Shown: in pieces, positions 40,318-48,958 of the stretch | Numbering within the stretch: position 1 is the first letter of the stretch | Layout of the letters: every line of letters begins with the position of its first letter | From: Nitrospira sp. bin75 | GTDB taxonomy: Bacteria; Nitrospirota; Nitrospiria; Nitrospirales; UBA8639 | Assembly (NCBI GenBank): GCA_002238765.1 | Contig: MPMZ01000003.1 | Coordinates: forward strand, 1-64,000 | Direction of reading: 5' to 3' | DNA length: 64,000 bases | Notes under the pieces: model-generated | Told to the model about the DNA's origin: nothing | The model's database searches: none | Seen by the model: only the letters and a program-made list of their open reading frames with translations | Translations under genes and position numbers: made by a program

Positions 40318-41895
40318 GTGACGACCATTTTTACGGATATGATCATCATGGTAGTCGTTGGAGCCATCGGCCTTGGTGCGGGGGTCGTGTTGAACGGGGT
40401 GCTTCAACGTACGCGCTTCGCCACGCAACGTCGTGAAGCCGAAGACCAACTGCTCCAATTAACGCAGTCGGCGGAACGCGAAGCCGAGCATATTGTCAAG
40501 GAAGCGAAGATTGAAGCGAAGGATCTCGTATTCCAAGCCAAAGCTCAACTGGAAAAGACGGAAAAAGAAAAACGGAGCGAGTTGCAGTGGGTGGAAAAAC
40601 GCGTCGGGCAACGTGAAGAAGGATTGGAAAGAAAAATCGCGAATTTTGATCGTCGCGAGGAGGAATTTCGCAAGAGAGAACGTACCGTCTCGGATCGGGA
40701 AGTGTCGTTGGCGAATCAAGAACGGGCGTGTGAACAAACGATACGGGAACATCGCGAGGCCTTGGAGCGGGTGGCCGGGTTGACCACGGAAGAAGGCAAG
40801 CGACAACTGCTGGCCGAGATTGAAGGTGAGGTTCGCTTGGAAGCCACGGGCCTGATGAAGCGGATCCTTGAAGAAGCTCGGGAAACGGCGGACCGGGAAG
40901 CCCAGCAAATCGTGACCAACGCGATTCAACGGATCACTCGTGATTACGTCAATGAAGCCACCATCTCGGTGGTGGCCCTGGCCAGTGACGGGATGAAGGG
41001 GCGCATCATCGGACGGGAAGGCCGGAACATTCGAGCCCTGGAAGCGGCCACGGGGGTGGATTTGATCGTCGATGAAACCCCGGAAGCCGTCATCGTTTCC
41101 GGGTTCGATCCTTTGCGACGAGAGGTTGCCAAAATCTCGCTCGAACGGTTGATGCAGGATGGTCGCATCCATCCGACGCGGATTGAAGAGGTCGTGGAAA
41201 AGGTCAAAGGCGACCTCGAGAAAGTGATGCGGGAAGAAGCCGAAAAGGTGATCTTCGAGGTCGGACTTTCGGATTTTCATCCCGAGATCGTGAAACTCCT
41301 GGGTCGGTTACGCTACCGGACCAGCTACGGACAGAATAATTTGTATCATGCCCGTGAGGCGTCGTATATCTGCGGCATCATGGCGGCGGAATTGGGCTTG
41401 GATATCAAGTTGGCCAAACGTGGGGCGCTGTTGCACGACATCGGGAAAGTGGTGAGCCACGAAGAAGAGGGCACGCATGCGATGTTGGGCGCCGAAATTG
41501 CGAAGAAGTACGGCGAGTCCGAAAAAGTCGTGAATGCGATTGCCGCACACCATGAACAGGTGGACCCGATTTGCCCGGAATCCGTGTTGGTCGCGGCGGC
41601 GGAAGCCTTGTCTGCCGCCAGGCCCGGTGCGCGACGCGAAACGCTGGAAGCTTACGTGAAACGATTGGAAAAATTGGAAGGCTTGGCCGTGGGCTATGAG
41701 GGCGTGGATAAAGCCTATGCCATTCAGGCCGGGCGGGAAGTGCGCGTGATTGTTCGACAGGAAAAACTGTCCGACAATGAAGCCCTTGTTCTGTCTCGTG
41801 ACCTGTCCAAGAAAATCGAACAAGAAATGACGTACCCCGGTCAGATTAAAGTGACGGTGATTCGGGAAAGTCGATTCGTCGAATTTGCCAAATAG
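40318..41895 (+). CDS. rny: Ribonuclease Y
   Basis: A 525-residue membrane-anchored endoribonuclease that starts mRNA decay. It has an N-terminal membrane helix (IIMVVVGAIGLGAGVVLNGV, 9-28), a long charged coiled coil (about 40-180), a KH domain (MKGRIIGREGRNIRALEAAT), and an HD metal domain with LLHDIGKVVSHEEEG and AAHHEQVDP. GTG at 40318 follows GGGGGTGAC; the membrane helix comes at once. Heads the rny-ymdB-xseA-xseB-tlyA group. Confidence 0.97.
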   Translation: MTTIFTDMIIMVVVGAIGLGAGVVLNGVLQRTRFATQRREAEDQLLQLTQSAEREAEHIVKEAKIEAKDLVFQAKAQLEKTEKEKRSELQWVEKRVGQREEGLERKIANFDRREEEFRKRERTVSDREVSLANQERACEQTIREHREALERVAGLTTEEGKRQLLAEIEGEVRLEATGLMKRILEEARETADREAQQIVTNAIQRITRDYVNEATISVVALASDGMKGRIIGREGRNIRALEAATGVDLIVDETPEAVIVSGFDPLRREVAKISLERLMQDGRIHPTRIEEVVEKVKGDLEKVMREEAEKVIFEVGLSDFHPEIVKLLGRLRYRTSYGQNNLYHAREASYICGIMAAELGLDIKLAKRGALLHDIGKVVSHEEEGTHAMLGAEIAKKYGESEKVVNAIAAHHEQVDPICPESVLVAAAEALSAARPGARRETLEAYVKRLEKLEGLAVGYEGVDKAYAIQAGREVRVIVRQEKLSDNEALVLSRDLSKKIEQEMTYPGQIKVTVIRESRFVEFAK

Positions 41896-41926
41896 CGAAG
41901 ACGGGCAACGGGAAGCGGTTGAATTT

Positions 41927-42706
41927 GTGGTTGTGTTGTTTATCGGTGACATTGTTGGTGAACCGGGACGGCGTAGCGTCACCCAGAATATCCATCGGGT
42001 GAGCGAACAGTATCGCGTCGATATTGTGGTCGGGAACGCCGAGAACGTGGCCGGCGGATTCGGCGTTACGGCTGACTTGGCCAATGATTTGTTCGACCTG
42101 GGGTTTTCGGCACTCACGACGGGCAATCACGTCTGGGATAAGAAGGAAATGGTGGACTATATTCGCAAGGAGCCCAGGATCCTGCGCCCGGCCAATTATC
42201 CCGACGGGACGCCCGGGCACGGGTCGTTCGTCATTGACCGGCCGAATGGCGAGAAAATCGGTCTGGTCCAGGTCATGGGCCGGGCGTTCATGCCGGCGCT
42301 CGATTGTCCCTTTCAGGTGGTCAAACGCGAAGTCGCAAAGCTGCAAGCTCAGACGCCCTGCATTATCGTGGATATGCACGCGGAAACGACGGCGGAGAAG
42401 ATGGCCATGGGACATTTTCTGGACGGCCAAGTGACGGCCGTCGTGGGCACGCATACGCACGTGCAAACCGCGGATGAGCAGATCCTGCCCAAGGGGACGG
42501 CCTATTTGACGGATATCGGGATGACCGGTCCCGTCAATTCCGTGATCGGCATGAAAAAAGAACTCGTGATCGACAAATTTCTCACGCAGATGCCCAGACG
42601 CTTTGAAGTCGCCTCCGGCCCGGCGGTGCTGGGTGCGACCGTGATCGAACTGGACCCCTCAACCGGAAGAGCCACCGGCATCCAACGCGTGCGAGAAATC
42701 GCGTAA
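41927..42706 (+). CDS. ymdB: YmdB-type metallophosphoesterase
   Basis: A 259-residue calcineurin-like phosphodiesterase of the TIGR00282/YmdB family. Metal ligands are in LFIGDIVGEPGR, GNAENVAGGFG, GNHVWDKKE and GTHTHVQTADE, with the HAETTAEKMA segment between. B. subtilis YmdB hydrolyses cyclic nucleotides and affects biofilm genes, and the gene is commonly next to rny. I choose GTG at 41927, giving the family N-terminus VVVLFIGD; a TTG start at 41885 would overlap rny. Confidence 0.9.
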   Translation: MVVLFIGDIVGEPGRRSVTQNIHRVSEQYRVDIVVGNAENVAGGFGVTADLANDLFDLGFSALTTGNHVWDKKEMVDYIRKEPRILRPANYPDGTPGHGSFVIDRPNGEKIGLVQVMGRAFMPALDCPFQVVKREVAKLQAQTPCIIVDMHAETTAEKMAMGHFLDGQVTAVVGTHTHVQTADEQILPKGTAYLTDIGMTGPVNSVIGMKKELVIDKFLTQMPRRFEVASGPAVLGATVIELDPSTGRATGIQRVREIA

Positions 42707-42723
42707 CGCGACGCTTCTGACTC

Positions 42724-44067
42724 GTGTCTGCTTCTCCCCCGACTGTTTATACGGTTACCCAACTGACGACGAGCATTCGCGCGACCCTGGAACACGCGTT
42801 TCCGGACGTGTGGGTCGAAGGCGAAGTGTCGAATCTCCGGATCCCGTCCTCCGGGCACGTCTATTTTTCCCTGAACGATCAGGAAAGCCAAATCCGGGCG
42901 GTCCTCTTTCGCCGTATGGCCGCGGCGCTTTCGTTCAAGGTCGAAAACGGTCTCACGGTGCTGGCAAAAGGCTGCGTCAGCGTCTATGAACCGAGAGGCG
43001 ACTATCAGCTTCTTCTGGAGTATCTCGAGCCCAAGGGCATCGGTGCTCTGCAGGTGGCCTTTGAACAACGCAAAAAACAATTCGAGCAGGAAGGGTTGTT
43101 TGATCCCGCGCGCAAGCGCTCCCTTCCGTTTCTCCCTCGTCGCGTCGGGGTGATTACGTCCGGCACGGGGGCCGCGTTGCACGATATCGTGACGGTGATG
43201 CACCGGCGATGCCCGGTCATCGGCATCCACCTGTTTCCCGTGGCCGTGCAGGGGCCCGGTGCCGCGCAGCAGATCGCGGATGCCGTTCGGCTGGCCAATC
43301 ACCACACGGACCTCGACGTGCTCATTGTCGGAAGAGGGGGAGGGTCATGGGAAGATCTCTGGAGCTTTAATGAAGAAGTCGTGGTTCGTGCCATCGCCGG
43401 CTCTCGTATTCCGGTGATTTCGGCGGTGGGCCATGAAATCGATTTCACGTTATCGGATTTTGTCGCTGATTATCGAGCCCCGACGCCTTCGGCCGCGGCG
43501 GAATCCGTTTCTCCCGTTCTGGTCGACTTGATTGAAGGCATACGGGAAAAGCACGCGAGACTGGGCCAGACCATGCGCGGCACCCTGAGGGGGCACAGGC
43601 ATCAGGTGGCGTTGGCCTTGTCCAGGCTTCCCGTTCCTTCGCAAATCCTCCAACGTCAGGTGCAACGCGTTGATGAGCTCGGTTTCCGTCTTGGGGGCGG
43701 CATACGGGTCATGCTGGCGACGGTGCGGCCGAAACTGGCGGTGTTGGCCGCGGGGCTGGAAAGGGCCGGCCCTGGCCAATCGTGGCAACGGGGAAACCTG
43801 ATGTTGCCCCAGCTTCTTCGACGTCTCTCCAGGGCCATGCCGTGGGTGATTGCCGGGAAAAAACATCAGTTGCGAACCGTGGCCAGCACCCTGGATACCC
43901 TGAGTCCTCTCTCGGTTTTGTCTCGCGGGTACAGCATACTTGAGACTGATCCCGGGGGAATAATCGTGAAGGATGCGCAAACCGTCCAAGTCGGCGACCG
44001 GATTCGAGCGCGATTGGCCGAAGGAAGGCTGTCTTGTCTCGTTGAACAAACGGAGCGGCAATCTTGA
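42724..44067 (+). CDS. xseA: Exodeoxyribonuclease VII large subunit
   Basis: A 447-residue nuclease subunit. The N-terminal OB fold (YTVTQLTTSIRATLEHAFPD, VWVEGEVSNLR, SGHVYFSLND) binds single-stranded DNA. The nuclease core has RVGVITSGTGAALHD, IVGRGGGSWEDLWSFNEE and ISAVGHEIDFTLSDF, then the long helical region and the C-terminal LSPLSVLSRGYSI. With xseB it forms a single-strand-specific exonuclease. GTG at 42724 gives the expected N-terminus. Confidence 0.96.
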   Translation: MSASPPTVYTVTQLTTSIRATLEHAFPDVWVEGEVSNLRIPSSGHVYFSLNDQESQIRAVLFRRMAAALSFKVENGLTVLAKGCVSVYEPRGDYQLLLEYLEPKGIGALQVAFEQRKKQFEQEGLFDPARKRSLPFLPRRVGVITSGTGAALHDIVTVMHRRCPVIGIHLFPVAVQGPGAAQQIADAVRLANHHTDLDVLIVGRGGGSWEDLWSFNEEVVVRAIAGSRIPVISAVGHEIDFTLSDFVADYRAPTPSAAAESVSPVLVDLIEGIREKHARLGQTMRGTLRGHRHQVALALSRLPVPSQILQRQVQRVDELGFRLGGGIRVMLATVRPKLAVLAAGLERAGPGQSWQRGNLMLPQLLRRLSRAMPWVIAGKKHQLRTVASTLDTLSPLSVLSRGYSILETDPGGIIVKDAQTVQVGDRIRARLAEGRLSCLVEQTERQS

Positions 44068-44222
44068 CGTCACGGGAACACCTTGTATAATGCGATTCTT
44101 TGCGTCATTGTCTTCTCAGCAGGCCTTCGCTCTTCTGCAAAAGCGAACCATGGTCGACACCACACAAGACGCGTAGAGAGAATGGAACGTGATTCACCTG
44201 ACACCAAAGTTCGAAGGTAGGG

Positions 44223-44462
44223 ATGGCAGCCGTAAAATTTGAAGATGCCTTGGCCAGGCTTGAGACCATCGTCACCGAGTTGGAACGAGGGGATCTCCCG
44301 CTGAATGACTCCTTGAAGATGTTTGAAGAGGGGATCAAGCTCTCCAAAACCTGTCTCAAGATGCTGGATGATGCCGAACGGAAAGTGGAAATCATGGTGC
44401 AGGACAAAGATGGCAAAAAACGGGTGGAAGCGTATTCCGTCGAGGAAGAAGGAACAAGCTGA
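44223..44462 (+). CDS. xseB: Exodeoxyribonuclease VII small subunit
   Basis: A 79-residue helical-hairpin protein with the XseB signature FEDALARLETIVTELERGDL, then PLNDSLKMFEEGIKLSK. It binds the XseA C-terminal helices. A GGTAGGG site precedes the ATG. The 155-bp gap after xseA is longer than other gaps in this operon and shows no gene. A dxs gene often follows xseB in other genomes; here tlyA comes next. Confidence 0.93.
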   Translation: MAAVKFEDALARLETIVTELERGDLPLNDSLKMFEEGIKLSKTCLKMLDDAERKVEIMVQDKDGKKRVEAYSVEEEGTS

Positions 44463-44549
44463 ACGCCCGCGCTGGCTGAAAGCCAACGGCCCTTCCGGAT
44501 GACGAATATGATGTGGTCAGTTCCTCGTTCAGTCAACGAATGAAGGAAC

Positions 44550-45359
44550 ATGTACAAGCCCACATTGATGTCCACCAAGGTCCCCAAACAGCGACTCGAC
44601 GAAGTGCTGGTCAGACGTCAGTTGGCCGGCAGCCGGGAGCAGGCGCAGCGGATGATCCTGGCTGGCCTGGTCACGGTGGACGGGGCGCGCGTGGAAAAGC
44701 GGGCGACACTCGTTTCAGGGCAAGCGGACGTTGCCGTCGAAGGGCCGGCGAGCCCGTTCGTCAGCCGGGGTGGAGACAAACTCTCGGCCGCGTTGGACGC
44801 TTTTTTCCTCCGCGTTGCGGACCGGATCGTCCTGGACGTCGGCGCATCGACGGGCGGGTTTACGCATTGTCTCCTCCAGCACGGGGCCCGTCGAGTCTAT
44901 GCCGTGGACGTGGGGTATGGGCAATTGGATTGGCGCCTCAGAAACGATCAGCGAGTCGTCGTCCTCGAGCGCTGTAACATCAGGCATCTCGATTGTGCAG
45001 CCGTTCCCGAGCCCATCCAATTGGCCGTCATCGACGTCTCCTTTATTTCGCTCCGCTTGGTGTTGCCTTGTGTGGTCAAATTTCTGGCGGCCGGGGCGAC
45101 GGTCCTTGCGCTAGTCAAACCGCAATTTGAAGCCGGCATGAAGCAGGTGGGGCGGGGCGGCGTGGTTCGAAATGATACGATCCGGCAGGAAGTGGCCAGG
45201 CGTATCCAGGACATGGCGCAACAACTGGGATTTGATTGCCTCGGGCTGTTCGATTCCCCCGTGCAGGGGAAAAAAGGGAATCGCGAAATTTTTTTGGGTC
45301 TGCGATGGCCGGGTTCGGATTCGGCGACCGCATCTCCGCAACCTGAGGACGTGGCATGA
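44550..45359 (+). CDS. tlyA: TlyA-family rRNA methyltransferase
   Basis: A 269-residue S4 plus FtsJ-like protein. The S4 RNA-binding domain (QRLDEVLVRRQLAGSREQAQ) is followed by VSRGGDKLSAAL and the SAM site LDVGASTGGFTHCLLQ. DVSFISLRLVLP, ALVKPQFEAG and FDSPVQGKKGNREIFLGL complete the family pattern. TlyA 2'-O-methylates 16S/23S rRNA in mycobacteria; the older name hemolysin A persists. ATG at 44550 has AAGGA close by; a second ATG is at 44568. The stop overlaps the next start by ATGA. Confidence 0.92.
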   Translation: MYKPTLMSTKVPKQRLDEVLVRRQLAGSREQAQRMILAGLVTVDGARVEKRATLVSGQADVAVEGPASPFVSRGGDKLSAALDAFFLRVADRIVLDVGASTGGFTHCLLQHGARRVYAVDVGYGQLDWRLRNDQRVVVLERCNIRHLDCAAVPEPIQLAVIDVSFISLRLVLPCVVKFLAAGATVLALVKPQFEAGMKQVGRGGVVRNDTIRQEVARRIQDMAQQLGFDCLGLFDSPVQGKKGNREIFLGLRWPGSDSATASPQPEDVA

Positions 45360-46288
45360 ATATTCTAGTTACGGGCGGTGCGGGATTTATCGGGTCTCAT
45401 ATCGTAGACCAGTTTGTCGGGGAGGGGCATCGCGTCTCCGTGATCGACGATCTCTCTACGGGGAAACGGAAGCAGGTTCACCGCAAGGCTGTCTTCTACA
45501 AATTGGACGTGTGCAGTCCACGCGTGGAAAAAGTGTTCAAGAAAGAGCGTCCTCTCGCCATCGTGCACCTGGCCGCTCAAATGAACGTCCGAAAGTCGAC
45601 GGAGGATCCCGTCTTCGACGCGCAAGTGAACATTGTGGGCATCCTCCGGCTTCTGGAGTTGGCCGTCCGGTACGGCGCCAGAAAAATTCTGTTTGCCTCG
45701 TCCGGCGGCACGGTGTACGGCGAGCAGGAGGCGTTTCCGGCTTCGGAATCCCATCCCACGCGCCCGCTGTCCCCGTACGGGATCAGTAAACTCACCTGTG
45801 AATACTATCTCGAGTACTATCGCCACGTGGCCGGCCTGAAATACGTGGCCCTCCGGCTGGCCAATGTGTATGGCCCGAGACAGAATGCCGACGGTGAAGC
45901 CGGCGTGGTCGCGATTTTCACGCAGCAAATGCTGGCGGGCGAACAACCCCGGATTAACGGGAACGGGTTACAGACGCGGGATTACGTTTACGTCGGAGAC
46001 GTGGTGGACGCGGTGCGGGCGGCATTGGACCCATCGGTCGAGGGAATTTTCAACGTCGGGACCGGAATCGAGACGACGGTGAACGAGATCTTCACCCGGC
46101 TGAAAGAACTGACGAACACCGAGTGCCGGGAAATCTACGGTCCCGAGAAAAAAGGCGAGCAAATGCGCAGTGCGCTGGATGCAGGCAAACTGGAGAAAGA
46201 GACGGACTGGGCGCCGGGCGTGTCCCTCTCGGAAGGCTTGGATGAGACGGTGAAGTTTTTTCAGCAACAGAAGCGCCGGCGCTTCTGA
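45356..46288 (+). CDS. NAD-dependent sugar epimerase (GalE-like)
   Basis: A 310-residue extended short-chain dehydrogenase/reductase. NAD-binding VTGGAGFIGSHIVDQF (5-20), HLAAQMNVRKS, the Ser of ASSGGTVYGEQ, and the YGISK Tyr-x-x-x-Lys pair are intact; RLANVYGPRQ and NGNGLQTRDYVYVGD are standard for UDP-glucose 4-epimerases. Substrate is probably a UDP-sugar for surface polysaccharide, but it cannot be fixed from sequence. It overlaps tlyA by four bases. Confidence 0.9.
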   Translation: MNILVTGGAGFIGSHIVDQFVGEGHRVSVIDDLSTGKRKQVHRKAVFYKLDVCSPRVEKVFKKERPLAIVHLAAQMNVRKSTEDPVFDAQVNIVGILRLLELAVRYGARKILFASSGGTVYGEQEAFPASESHPTRPLSPYGISKLTCEYYLEYYRHVAGLKYVALRLANVYGPRQNADGEAGVVAIFTQQMLAGEQPRINGNGLQTRDYVYVGDVVDAVRAALDPSVEGIFNVGTGIETTVNEIFTRLKELTNTECREIYGPEKKGEQMRSALDAGKLEKETDWAPGVSLSEGLDETVKFFQQQKRRRF

Positions 46289-46306
46289 CCGGCGCTTGAC
46301 TGATGA

Positions 46307-46627
46307 TCAATAACGCGGAACCGAATGGTCGATTTCAACGGACCAGGCTTCAATGCCCCCGACCAGGTTTTTCACGTTGGAGAATCCTTGCTGGAGGAGA
46401 AATCCCACGGCGTCGGCGCTGCGCATGCCTTTATGACACAAGGCCACGATTTCATCGGCCGGGTCGAGTTGATTGAGCGATTGGGGTAACGTGCCCAAGG
46501 GAATGAGCGTGGACCCTTCAATCCTGGCCATGGAAAATTCATGCGGTTCCCGAACGTCCAATAAGAACACCTTATCCCCTTTATCCAAGCGATCCTTCAG
46601 TTCTCGTACGGTAATGGTATAACTCAT
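46307..46627 (-). CDS. Rhodanese-domain protein
   Basis: A 106-residue single-domain rhodanese: ITVRELKDRLDKGDKVFLLD, then VREPHEFSMARIEGSTLIPL, with the active-site loop ALCHKGMRSADA (Cys at about residue 70) and NLVGGIEAWS. It can carry a persulfide for sulfur transfer. AAAGGAGG lies eight bases before the ATG, and the promoter upstream is good (listed separately). It converges on the epimerase gene with an 18-bp gap. Confidence 0.95.
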   Translation of the reverse strand: MSYTITVRELKDRLDKGDKVFLLDVREPHEFSMARIEGSTLIPLGTLPQSLNQLDPADEIVALCHKGMRSADAVGFLLQQGFSNVKNLVGGIEAWSVEIDHSVPRY

Positions 46628-46650
46628 CTGCAGACCTCCTTTAAAAAAAT

Positions 46651-46680
46651 ATGATAGTCTTGGCAGTGAGCCGGTGTCAA
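46651..46680 (-). promoter_or_regulatory. Sigma70-type promoter of the rhodanese gene
   Basis: On the minus strand, TTGACA (46675-46680), an 18-bp spacer and TATCAT (46651-46656). A short leader with AAAGGAGG leads to the rhodanese ATG. Confidence 0.6.
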
Positions 46681-46774
46681 TTCGCGTTTGTGGCCCGTCA
46701 TTGCAGGAACTTTTATTGACAGAATGAAGGGCTAGAGAGGGGAACCATGCAAAGAAGGGGTTGTCCGTTTTCTC

Positions 46775-46808
46775 CCCTTTGTCAGGGGAAGGCAGGTGGT
46801 GTAGAGCC
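46775..46808. repeat. Weak R1 copy upstream of asnS
   Basis: CCCCTTTGTCAGGGGA and a short AGGCAGGTGGTGTAGAG tail recall R1 with shorter arms. It lies about 75 bp upstream of asnS. Confidence 0.45.
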
Positions 46809-46880
46809 ACCCGTTCCTGGTGCACGGGGTTTTGCCGTCTTGGTTGCCGCCTCCGGCCCGATGAAGGCGCAGATGCCGGC

Positions 46881-48179
46881 ATGAGCATTCCGATCGTTTC
46901 CGTCTCTCATATTGCTGAAGTGGTGGGGCAAGAGGTTTGTCTCCGGGGATGGGTTCGGCATCATCGCTCGAGCGGCAAACTGCAGTTTCTCACGCTGAGG
47001 GACGGGTCCGGGGATATCCAGGCCATTTTGAGCAAAGGAACGCTGGGGGAGGAACAATTCGGTCTCGCGAATCAATTGACCCAGGAATCCTCCCTGTTGG
47101 TCACCGGCGTGCCGCGTGCGGAGGCGCGGGCTCCGGGTGGGTATGAAATCGAGGTGACCGCCTTCGAGATCATTCACCTTTCCGAGCCGTTTCCGATTCA
47201 ACCCAAAGAGCATGGCGTCGGGTTTCTGATGGACCACCGCCACCTCTGGCTTCGTTCGACTCGGCAACAGGCCATCCTGAAAATCCGGCACGCGATCATC
47301 AAGGCCTGCCGGGACTTTTTCGACGAACGGGAGTTTGTCCTGTTTGACGCGCCTATTTTTACGCCGAATGCGTGCGAGGGAACGACCACCCTTTTTCAAA
47401 CGCAATATTTCGAGGAGACGGCCTACTTGACGCAGAGCGGGCAATTGTACGGGGAAGCGGCCGCCGCGGCCTTCGGAAAGGTGTACTGCTTCGGCCCGAC
47501 GTTTCGGGCCGAGCAATCCAAGACCCGCCGTCATTTGATGGAGTTTTGGATGGTGGAGCCTGAAATGGCGTTTGCGGAATTGCCCGACGCAATGGACTTG
47601 GCGGAGGCATTCGTGGCAATGGTGGTGGAACGGGTCCTGGAGAACTGCCGGAATGAATTACAGGTGTTGGAACGGGACGTGTCCAAATTGGAAGCGGTCG
47701 TCCCGCCCTTCCCGCGACTCACCTATGATGAAGCGGTTCTGCGCTTGCAGGGCCTGGGGTCGTCGATACAGGCCGGCGAGGATTTCGGCGCGGACGATGA
47801 AACCACCTTGTCCAATCAGTTTGAGAAACCCGTCCTGGTGCATCGGTATCCCGCGGCAATCAAGGCGTTTTATATGCAACCCGACCCCGACAATTCCAAC
47901 CGGGCGCTGTGCATGGATATGTTGGCTCCTGAAGGATACGGTGAAATTATCGGAGGCGGGCAACGCATCCATGATTACCGGACGCTGGCCACACGCTTGC
48001 AGGACCATCAACTGGCAGAGGAAGCCTTCCGGTGGTATCTGGACCTGCGGCGCTACGGGTCCGTGCCCCATGCCGGGTTCGGCATGGGCATTGAGCGCGC
48101 CGTGGCCTGGATTTGCGGCCTCGCCCACGTACGCGAAACCATTCCCTTTCCCCGCATGCTCTACCGCCTGTACCCGTAG
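46881..48179 (+). CDS. asnS: Asparaginyl-tRNA synthetase
   Basis: A 432-residue class IIb synthetase. An OB-fold anticodon domain leads ([20 protein letters not shown]), then motif 2 [20 protein letters not shown] and motif 3 [26 protein letters not shown] is the AsnS-type, not AspS-type, active-site segment. Direct charging of tRNA-Asn is implied. I start at ATG 46881 ([15 protein letters not shown]); longer frames translate a repeat. Confidence 0.94.
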   Translation: MSIPIVSVSHIAEVVGQEVCLRGWVRHHRSSGKLQFLTLRDGSGDIQAILSKGTLGEEQFGLANQLTQESSLLVTGVPRAEARAPGGYEIEVTAFEIIHLSEPFPIQPKEHGVGFLMDHRHLWLRSTRQQAILKIRHAIIKACRDFFDEREFVLFDAPIFTPNACEGTTTLFQTQYFEETAYLTQSGQLYGEAAAAAFGKVYCFGPTFRAEQSKTRRHLMEFWMVEPEMAFAELPDAMDLAEAFVAMVVERVLENCRNELQVLERDVSKLEAVVPPFPRLTYDEAVLRLQGLGSSIQAGEDFGADDETTLSNQFEKPVLVHRYPAAIKAFYMQPDPDNSNRALCMDMLAPEGYGEIIGGGQRIHDYRTLATRLQDHQLAEEAFRWYLDLRRYGSVPHAGFGMGIERAVAWICGLAHVRETIPFPRMLYRLYP

Positions 48180-48190
48180 CCTTGAGAGAA

Positions 48191-48250
48191 AGCCTCGCCC
48201 CTGGTGGGAGAGCCTGTCCTGAGCTTGTCGAAGGGGGCAGGGTGAGGGGG
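48191..48250. repeat. R4 repeat interrupted by an R2 element
   Basis: GCCTCGCCCCTGGTGGGAGAG and GGCAGGGTGAGGGGG are parts of one R4-like unit. Between them lies an R2 copy (48213-48235, CCTGTCCTGAGCTTGTCGAA then GGG). It immediately follows asnS. Confidence 0.75.
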
Positions 48251-48266
48251 AAGTCGGATCTCGTAG

Positions 48267-48294
48267 GTCGGGTTAGTCGAAGGCGTAACCCGAC
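48267..48294. repeat. R5 palindrome
   Basis: GTCGGGTTA and TAACCCGAC are perfect 9-bp arms around GTCGAAGGCG. Confidence 0.75.
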
Positions 48295-48387
48295 ACTCCC
48301 AACTGGATCGAACGCGTGAATCCCCTGCCCCCCTTCCTGGCCGTCGTCACGCGGTCGGTGCCGTTTCCACGGTTTTTGCAAGCGGTT

Positions 48388-48500
48388 GATTTTGTACAAT
48401 TTGCGAAGTTTTGTACATTTTGTAACATTTGTAACAAATTTTAACTTTTGTACGCTTTGTACAATTCACCGCGTTTTGTAAATTTTTCGTCATTCAACGC
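48388..48500. repeat. 10-bp-phased TTTTGTACA array
   Basis: About eleven degenerate units of 9-10 bp follow each other, based on TTTTGTACA. Clear ones start near 48391, 48410, 48419, 48428, 48446, 48455 and 48474, with poorer ones between. The tract is AT-rich, gene-free and resembles the GCTAT array at 3137-3282 in period but not in consensus. Confidence 0.7.
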
Positions 48501-48530
48501 TGAATTTGTCACGTTAATCGCCTCTCCGCT

Positions 48531-48583
48531 GTCGGGTTACGCTACGCCTGTCCTGAGCGTAGTCGAAGGGCATCCCGACCTGC
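48531..48583. repeat. R5 palindrome containing R2
   Basis: GTCGGGTTACGCTACG, then R2 (CCTGTCCTGAGCGTAGTCGA then AGGG), then CATCCCGACCTGC. It is a shorter form of the cluster at 36570-36672. Confidence 0.75.
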
Positions 48584-48625
48584 ACGCCTACCCGCATGGA
48601 AGAAGGCGCGTTGGGGCATGTCCCT

Positions 48626-48679
48626 GCCTGTAGGGGACGGCCTGCGCCTGCCCTGAGCGAAGCCGAAGGGTGCCGTCCA
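48626..48679. repeat. Hairpin interrupted by R2
   Basis: TAGGGGACGGCCTGCG and TGCCGTCC flank an R2 copy (48647-48670, CCTGCCCTGAGCGAAGCCGA then AGGG), as though R2 had entered the loop of a GGACGGC / GCCGTCC stem. Confidence 0.6.
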
Positions 48680-48717
48680 TCAGGATCGCGCGGCTCCGAA
48701 GCCACGACCTCTATCCC

Positions 48718-48761
48718 CCCTCACCCCAGCCCTCTCCCGCGTTGGGGAGAGGGTTTAGATT
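48718..48761. repeat. R4 repeat
   Basis: CCCCTCACCCCAGCCCTCTC, CCGCGTTGGGGAGAGGG: the fullest copy of R4, with 8-bp arms CCCTCTCC / GGAGAGGG. About 100 bp of plain DNA separates it from the dcw promoter. Confidence 0.7.
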
Positions 48762-48868
48762 TCTTCTCTTTTACAGGGACTTTCCCCGATTAAATCCGCG
48801 TAACTTTATTGGGTAGCAGGAACTTCAGGCGTCTTGGCTCGCCAATAGCAGTAAGTGTTTGATTTTTC

Positions 48869-48896
48869 TTGACAAAATTGTGAATACGAGTATAGT
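48869..48896 (+). promoter_or_regulatory. Sigma70 promoter of the dcw cluster
   Basis: Consensus TTGACA (48869-48874), 16-bp spacer, TATAGT (48891-48896). It lies about 63 bp before rsmH and is the only strong promoter seen upstream of the tightly packed cluster; transcription should start near 48903. Confidence 0.75.
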
Positions 48897-48904
48897 TTGC
48901 CCGT

Positions 48905-48951
48905 TAAGTGTCAAAAAGTGGAATAAAGTGGGAGTAAATAGGAGTAATATT
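48905..48951 (+). promoter_or_regulatory. MraZ-box-like operator repeats
   Basis: AAGTG recurs at 48906, 48916 and 48926, exactly 10 bp apart, as TAAGTGT, AAAGTGG and AAAGTGG, followed by a weaker TAAATAGG at 48935. AAAGTG(G/T) boxes at 10-bp steps are the known binding pattern of MraZ regulators. They cover the predicted start of transcription. No mraZ gene lies in this window. Confidence 0.65.
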
Positions 48952-48958
48952 GGGCTAG

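Noticed and set aside
39835-40458. Minus-strand frame in the zapA-rny gap
   Set aside because: It overlaps the start of rny and I recognise no family. A transposase remnant was considered, but no catalytic motif is visible.
44463-44549. Missing dxs between xseB and tlyA as a deletion
   Set aside because: The gap is only 87 bp and has no dxs remnant; dxs may simply lie elsewhere.
48388-48500. Possible replication origin with DnaA boxes
   Set aside because: The repeats are TTTTGTACA-like and do not match TTATNCACA; no dnaA or dnaN is near.
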